Source: Haloarchaeobius amylolyticus
Lineage (GTDB): Archaea > Halobacteriota > Halobacteria > Halobacteriales > Natrialbaceae
DNA: 64,000 nt
Assembly (NCBI RefSeq): GCF_026616195.1
Contig: NZ_JANHDH010000004.1
Span: 186,001-250,000 of the forward strand
Direction of reading: 5' to 3'
Both the position numbers and the translations under genes were made by a program. The notes under the pieces were generated by a model. It had not been told where the DNA came from. It made no database searches and worked only from the letters and a program-made list of their open reading frames with translations. This document shows, in pieces, positions 60,385-64,000 of the stretch. Within the stretch, counting starts at the first letter, position 1. Each line of letters opens with the position of its first letter.

Positions 60385-62349
60385 GTAAGTTCTCTGTACT
60401 GACCAGTCAGATGAGTTCTTGAGCGAGTCCTGTCCAGTGTTTCGTAGTGTCTCAGACTCGTGATTCTCGGCGAGCAGTCTTTCGGAGAATTGCCCGGCAA
60501 TCATACACTCAGTGGCCTGTATACGATTCGACGCCGCTGTACGAGCGAAGCTCGCTCGACGGGCTGGAATCAGATATCAGAATCGTCTCGCAGACCTGGT
60601 TCAGACACGACCGCCATGAGTCGATCGAGAACTTCGCTTGTGCACTTCCGCTGGCGTATTTCGAATTCGGTACGCACGACCGCTACGGGGGGTCGACTCA
60701 CTACGAGATGGACACGCTCTTTCGTGTATTCTTGCTGAAAGAGCTCCACGGATGGGCCCACGAAACCGCACTGATCGAGTATCTCGAGTGCCGTCCAGCA
60801 CTCTGCGACCAACTGGATCTGGAGACAGTGCCGGACCAATCGACGCTGTGGCGTAGTTGGCACAAACGGTTTCCTGACGAGTTTCGCAGTACAGTCGAGA
60901 CAGCCGCGCGCACTATCCTTGTCAAAGCTCAGAACGCGGATGTCGCTGTTCCACGCGAACCAGAGCGGCGTCTTCCGTCTCACGATGCGGAAGAGGACGA
61001 ATTAGAGCTAGAGGATCAAGCTGTCCTCAACGAAGCGGAAACGATCACGGAGCATGTCAGCCGTATCGTCTTCCCGGCGCTTTCGCTGGATCGTGGGGAC
61101 GGCTGTGAAATCCACGAGAACGCCTACTGGGACTTACAGACGTACCTGGGGCTTCGCGAGAGATTGGCTGCTAATGAAGGGGCTCGCAGTTTCGTCTACG
61201 AATCGACTCGGGATCGGACGCCGTTGGGCCACGCCCACCGAGAGCATATTCGTGATCTTTCAGTATCAGGGATCCGCAAGATGTACCGACAGGCCGTCAA
61301 CAGGCTCCTAAGCGAAGTCGCGGAGACGGAGCAATTCTTTCGAGCTGGCATCGTCGCTATTGACATCACCGAAGCTGACCCGTTCACCGGTGATAGAACG
61401 GGCTATGAAGACGAGATCATCGGCACGAAAGAGAAGACCGACGAGTACGCCTACCAGTGGGCTACCATCCAGTTAGTTGGTAATGCAGTTCCGATTGTAC
61501 TGGACGTGCGGCCAGTTCAGAAGGGAGAGTCCCGCCTAGAAATCGTCAAGGACCTCTTGGATTCTGCTGAGGAGATGGTACACGTCGATAACGTGCTGAT
61601 GGATCGGGAGTTCGACAGTCAGCACGTCCTAGAGATGCTCAGCCAGCGTGGCTTGTCGTATGTCGTGCCCAAGCGGATGCAGACCAGCGAGAAAGCCCAG
61701 GCGAAGCGATTGCTCCAGCGGGACCAGGATCGGTACGAGACTGACCGCAAACTACATCTCGGGAAGAATGAGTGGCACGAGACGACGCTAATCTATCGTC
61801 GAAAAGAAGACTCAGAGCACGACGACCATCGACAATATTCGGTGTTCATGACGAATTGCGGGAGTGGTCACCTCACGGAGTACGGCTATCGCTGGGAGAT
61901 CGAGAGTGGGTACAGGTCGATCAAACGGTTCATGGCGGCGACGACGTCGAAGGATTTTGGGCTTCGCTTCTTTTACTTCGCGTTTGCGTGTCTGCTGTAC
62001 TCGATCTGGCGCGCTGTTGATTTGCTGGTACAGGTCGAGTTGACCGGTGAGTATGAACATTCGCCGATCGTAACGGCCGACAACACGCTTACGCTGTTGA
62101 AGAAGGAAACCGGCATCGGATAGCGAAGATATCTAACCGTGGTAGCGCGATGTCTGAGTGGCTACACTACCCGCGGTCTCGGAAACATCCCGGATGAGTT
62201 GACTATCCAACTATAACGTCCGGCCAGAAAGCGATCTGAATCAGTTTCTGGTCATCGATTCGGCCGAAACCACGCATCACAGCCCCGCTAATCCCGCTGT
62301 AGTCTCAACTTCCCCGCCTCACAGAAGTTGAGACTGCAGTACCCAATGC
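60385..62349 (+). mobile_element. IS4-type insertion sequence, copy 2
   Basis: Left end near TGTACTGACCAGTCAGATG (60395); the right-end hairpin AGTCTCAACTT at 62301-62311 and AAGTTGAGACT at 62325-62335, followed by CCCAATGCA near 62349. The pattern matches copy 1. Exact ends and target duplication could not be fixed by eye. Confidence 0.65.
60447..62123 (+). CDS. IS4-superfamily DDE transposase, copy 2
   Basis: 558 residues from GTG at 60447, the same length as copy 1. The catalytic half is nearly identical (IVAIDITEADPFTGDRTG; VLMDREFDSQHV; YGYRWEIESGYRSIKRFM), whereas the N-terminal third differs at many sites (MSQTRDSRRAVFRRIARQ against MAATCESQRTVFRRIAQQ). The three DDE residues and the YREK signature are intact, so it should be functional. 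It is inserted between the enolase-like gene and the HTH-10 regulator. Confidence 0.88.
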   Translation: MSQTRDSRRAVFRRIARQSYTQWPVYDSTPLYERSSLDGLESDIRIVSQTWFRHDRHESIENFACALPLAYFEFGTHDRYGGSTHYEMDTLFRVFLLKELHGWAHETALIEYLECRPALCDQLDLETVPDQSTLWRSWHKRFPDEFRSTVETAARTILVKAQNADVAVPREPERRLPSHDAEEDELELEDQAVLNEAETITEHVSRIVFPALSLDRGDGCEIHENAYWDLQTYLGLRERLAANEGARSFVYESTRDRTPLGHAHREHIRDLSVSGIRKMYRQAVNRLLSEVAETEQFFRAGIVAIDITEADPFTGDRTGYEDEIIGTKEKTDEYAYQWATIQLVGNAVPIVLDVRPVQKGESRLEIVKDLLDSAEEMVHVDNVLMDREFDSQHVLEMLSQRGLSYVVPKRMQTSEKAQAKRLLQRDQDRYETDRKLHLGKNEWHETTLIYRRKEDSEHDDHRQYSVFMTNCGSGHLTEYGYRWEIESGYRSIKRFMAATTSKDFGLRFFYFAFACLLYSIWRAVDLLVQVELTGEYEHSPIVTADNTLTLLKKETGIG

Positions 62350-62644
62350 ACGAACTCGATTCATGATCATCGACCGAGCTTACACCTGGTGGCTCAGAGA
62401 ACTCGTCGAATCGTCGCTCGACACCCTCGTTGAGCAGATCAGATCGGGTAGCATCGTACTGGGCAAGGAACTCAGTGCTCTCTGCTTCCTCTGACGCGCA
62501 TGGTTCCCAGACAGCCACGCGCCAGAGTCACAGCCTCTGCTGGACTGTGCGACCGGGTACACGCACTTTCTGGTAGATACCCCTCCCTGGAACGAGTCCA
62601 CAGCGGTACACAGGACTATTTCGACGCGGACCAATTGTTCGGCC
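62350..62644. other. Gap without a supported gene
   Basis: No convincing frame or RNA. The right end of the IS lies just before it, and the promoter of the regulator at 62645 must lie within it, but no clear TATA box was recognised. Confidence 0.4.
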
Positions 62645-63313
62645 ATGGCTACCGAGGCGACGTTTACAGTCCCACCCGACGAGTTCCCCCTAGGGACGAT
62701 CTTCGAGTCTGTGCCGGGCGTGACGGTCGAACTGGAGCGCATCGTCCCACGCGAAGACGTGATCATCCCGTACTTCTGGGTGCGGGGCGTCCATATCGAC
62801 GACGTGGAGGCAGTCTTTTCACCTCATCCCGGTGTGAAGGATATTCGACCGATAGACTCCATCGATGACGAATACCTCTTGCGCGTCGAGTGGGACCCAA
62901 AGTACGAAGGAATACTCAGCACGCTCGGCGAGACGGGAGTACCACTCATCACGGCGATCGGCACGAACGACCGGTGGACCTTCGAGATCCGCGGAGACCA
63001 GCAAAGCGATATCGCCACGTTTCAGCAGCGGTGCCGAGAACGCGGCATCCCGGTGACGCTGACGGCCCTGCACGCGCTGACGCCGGTCGAGACTGCCACC
63101 GAGGCCGCACTCACCGATTCCCAGCTGGAGGCGCTGGTGCTGGCGTACGAACGTGGCTACTTCAACTCGCCGCGCGACGTGACGATGGCCGAACTGGGAG
63201 AGGAACTCGGAATCTCACAACAGGCGATCGCTTCTCGCCTCCGGCGTGGTACCCGCAATATTCTCGGTCAGACCCTCACCGCCCTGGTGGGTGACGTCCA
63301 ACGGTATAAATAA
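62645..63313 (+). CDS. HTH-10 (bacterio-opsin-activator-like) regulator 2
   Basis: A 222-residue regulator. The C-terminal HTH-10 (LTDSQLEALVLAYERGYFNS, then TMAELGEELGISQQAIASRL, LRRGTRNILGQTL) follows an N-terminal 150-residue sensor half of the Bat type (TFTVPPDEFPLGTIFESVPG, then VRGVHIDDVEAVFSPHPGVK). It is the second such regulator in the window and lies upstream of a kinase with the same HTH type. Confidence 0.85.
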   Translation: MATEATFTVPPDEFPLGTIFESVPGVTVELERIVPREDVIIPYFWVRGVHIDDVEAVFSPHPGVKDIRPIDSIDDEYLLRVEWDPKYEGILSTLGETGVPLITAIGTNDRWTFEIRGDQQSDIATFQQRCRERGIPVTLTALHALTPVETATEAALTDSQLEALVLAYERGYFNSPRDVTMAELGEELGISQQAIASRLRRGTRNILGQTLTALVGDVQRYK

Positions 63314-63408
63314 GGATTGTATAAACAAAAGCCAGGGTGAACCGGGGCCGTCCGCTACTGGACAGCAGAGCCAACCAAGACTGATTGCGCAACGAGGCTC
63401 GTCACAAA

Positions 63409-64000
63409 ATGACTGAAAAAAAAAACCACCGGTAGACGAGTTCGACCCACCCGCAGAACAGCGGCCCAACGCGTTGACGCGTTGACCGCAGCGGAACGCG
63501 AGACGCTTCGAGTTGCGCTCTCGAAGGGCTACTTCGAGGTCCCGAGGCAGACGCCCCTCGTCGACATCGCCGAGGAACTCGGCCGGTCAGACGTTGAGAC
63601 CTCACGACACATCCAGCGTGGAATGGGAACCGTTCTGCGGGCGACGAACGCCCTGGAGGGGAGTGCAAGTGGGGCTGATTGCCCCAGTGAGAGCGCAGTG
63701 GGTAGCGTAGAAGAGGCGACCGACGCAACCGAACGCGAACGACAGCTACAACGTCGAGTCGAGCAACTCGACCGGTTCGCGAGCGTCCTCAGTCACGACC
63801 TCCGGAACCCGTTGAACACCGCCAAGATGAGCCTCGAACTGGCCCGCGAGGACCCCGAGTCTGTCGAGAGCCATCACGAGCGTATCGAACAGTCACTTGA
63901 CCGTATCGACGAACTCGTGACCTCGTTGTTGCTCCTGGCCCGCGAAGGGCAGGTCGTCAGCGACTTCGAGACTGTCTCACTCACCGAGACCGCAGCGCGA
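63409..64000 (+). CDS. HTH-10 plus histidine kinase (partial, start separated by a 10-A tract)
   Basis: The body frame runs open to the window edge. It has an HTH-10-like domain (LTAAERETLRVALSKGYFEV, then DIAEELGRSDVETSRHIQRG), a linker, and a HisKA domain (DRFASVLSHDLRNPLNTAKM, the H-box) cut by the edge. The only good ATG in reach, at 63409, is in another frame: ATG ACT GAA followed by ten A in total leads to TAG at 63433. Nine A would join the ATG to the body. So either the A-tract is a sequencing error, or slippage sets the frame. DNA-binding and kinase domains in one chain are unusual. Confidence 0.6.

Noticed and set aside
62288-62766. Reverse frames downstream of IS copy 2
   Set aside because: They cross the IS end hairpin or the start of the HTH-10 gene and lack family features.
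1-64000. tRNA genes or an integrase-type attachment site
   Set aside because: I saw no tRNA cloverleaf or tyrosine recombinase; the mobile DNA here is of IS and TnpB type.

Overview
The window is haloarchaeal (class Halobacteria). The coding DNA is GC-rich and the predicted proteins are strongly acidic. It carries Orc1/Cdc6-type initiators, TATA boxes about 25 bp upstream of start codons, HTH-10 (bacterio-opsin-activator-like) regulators, and haloarchaeal small families (amphi-Trp, DUF5789, DUF6788, DUF4396). Two Orc1/Cdc6 genes with their own repeat families, a ParA operon with iterons, and many insertion sequences and broken genes point to a megaplasmid or secondary chromosome rather than the core of the main chromosome. 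No rRNA, tRNA or CRISPR array was seen.

Region 1 (1-14.7 kb) is a candidate DNA-modification or defence island. At the left edge a DpdA-like (7-deazaguanine DNA transglycosylase) gene diverges from a PD-(D/E)XK-type nuclease gene. To its right is a long leftward gene train: a large helicase with C-terminal Ig-like domains, a 1358-residue protein with a PH-like domain, an Ig-like domain and HNH/homing-endonuclease-associated repeats, a second SF2 helicase, a 59-residue protein, a DndD/Rad50-like ATPase with a zinc-hook-like CICG, and a 158-residue protein resembling Dnd-associated proteins. No DndC or DndA is visible. Pairing DpdA with a Dnd-like effector train is the most unusual feature of the window.

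Region 2 (14.8-24.1 kb) is the replication and partition module. One origin has 11 copies of an AACAGCGGACA/GTGGTGT box next to orc gene A. A second repeat family (CACCGTGTGCGAAATGAA) flanks orc gene B on both sides. Three 41-42 bp TTAACC palindromes lie around the module. ParA and an acidic partner gene are flanked by six clusters of TTGTA-type iterons with an exact 13 bp period.

Region 3 (24.2-35.1 kb) holds stress and transport genes (amphi-Trp, an intact UspA beside a broken one, a CNNM/CBS membrane protein, DUF4112, a succinylglutamate desuccinylase/aspartoacylase-like enzyme). It then has a sulfur cluster: rhodanese-persulfide dioxygenase, a SoxB-like metallophosphoesterase and a TauE/SafE exporter, beside a truncated FNT channel.

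Region 4 (35.1-48.3 kb) is a mosaic of small genes, decayed duplicates and mobile elements: a TnpB element, a non-autonomous relative of it, an IS4-type element plus a solo end, a nonsense-mutated ferritin-like gene, a fragment of a membrane-protein paralogue, and a frameshifted DUF2270 gene.

Region 5 (48.3-64 kb) has a metal-homeostasis unit (regulator, HMA chaperone, P1B-ATPase, FmdE-like protein), two HTH-10 regulators, a large RND exporter, an intact ferritin-like gene, a haem-copper-oxidase-like membrane protein, an enolase-superfamily-like protein and a second IS4-type element. At the right edge is a histidine kinase whose start is separated from its body by a 10-A tract.
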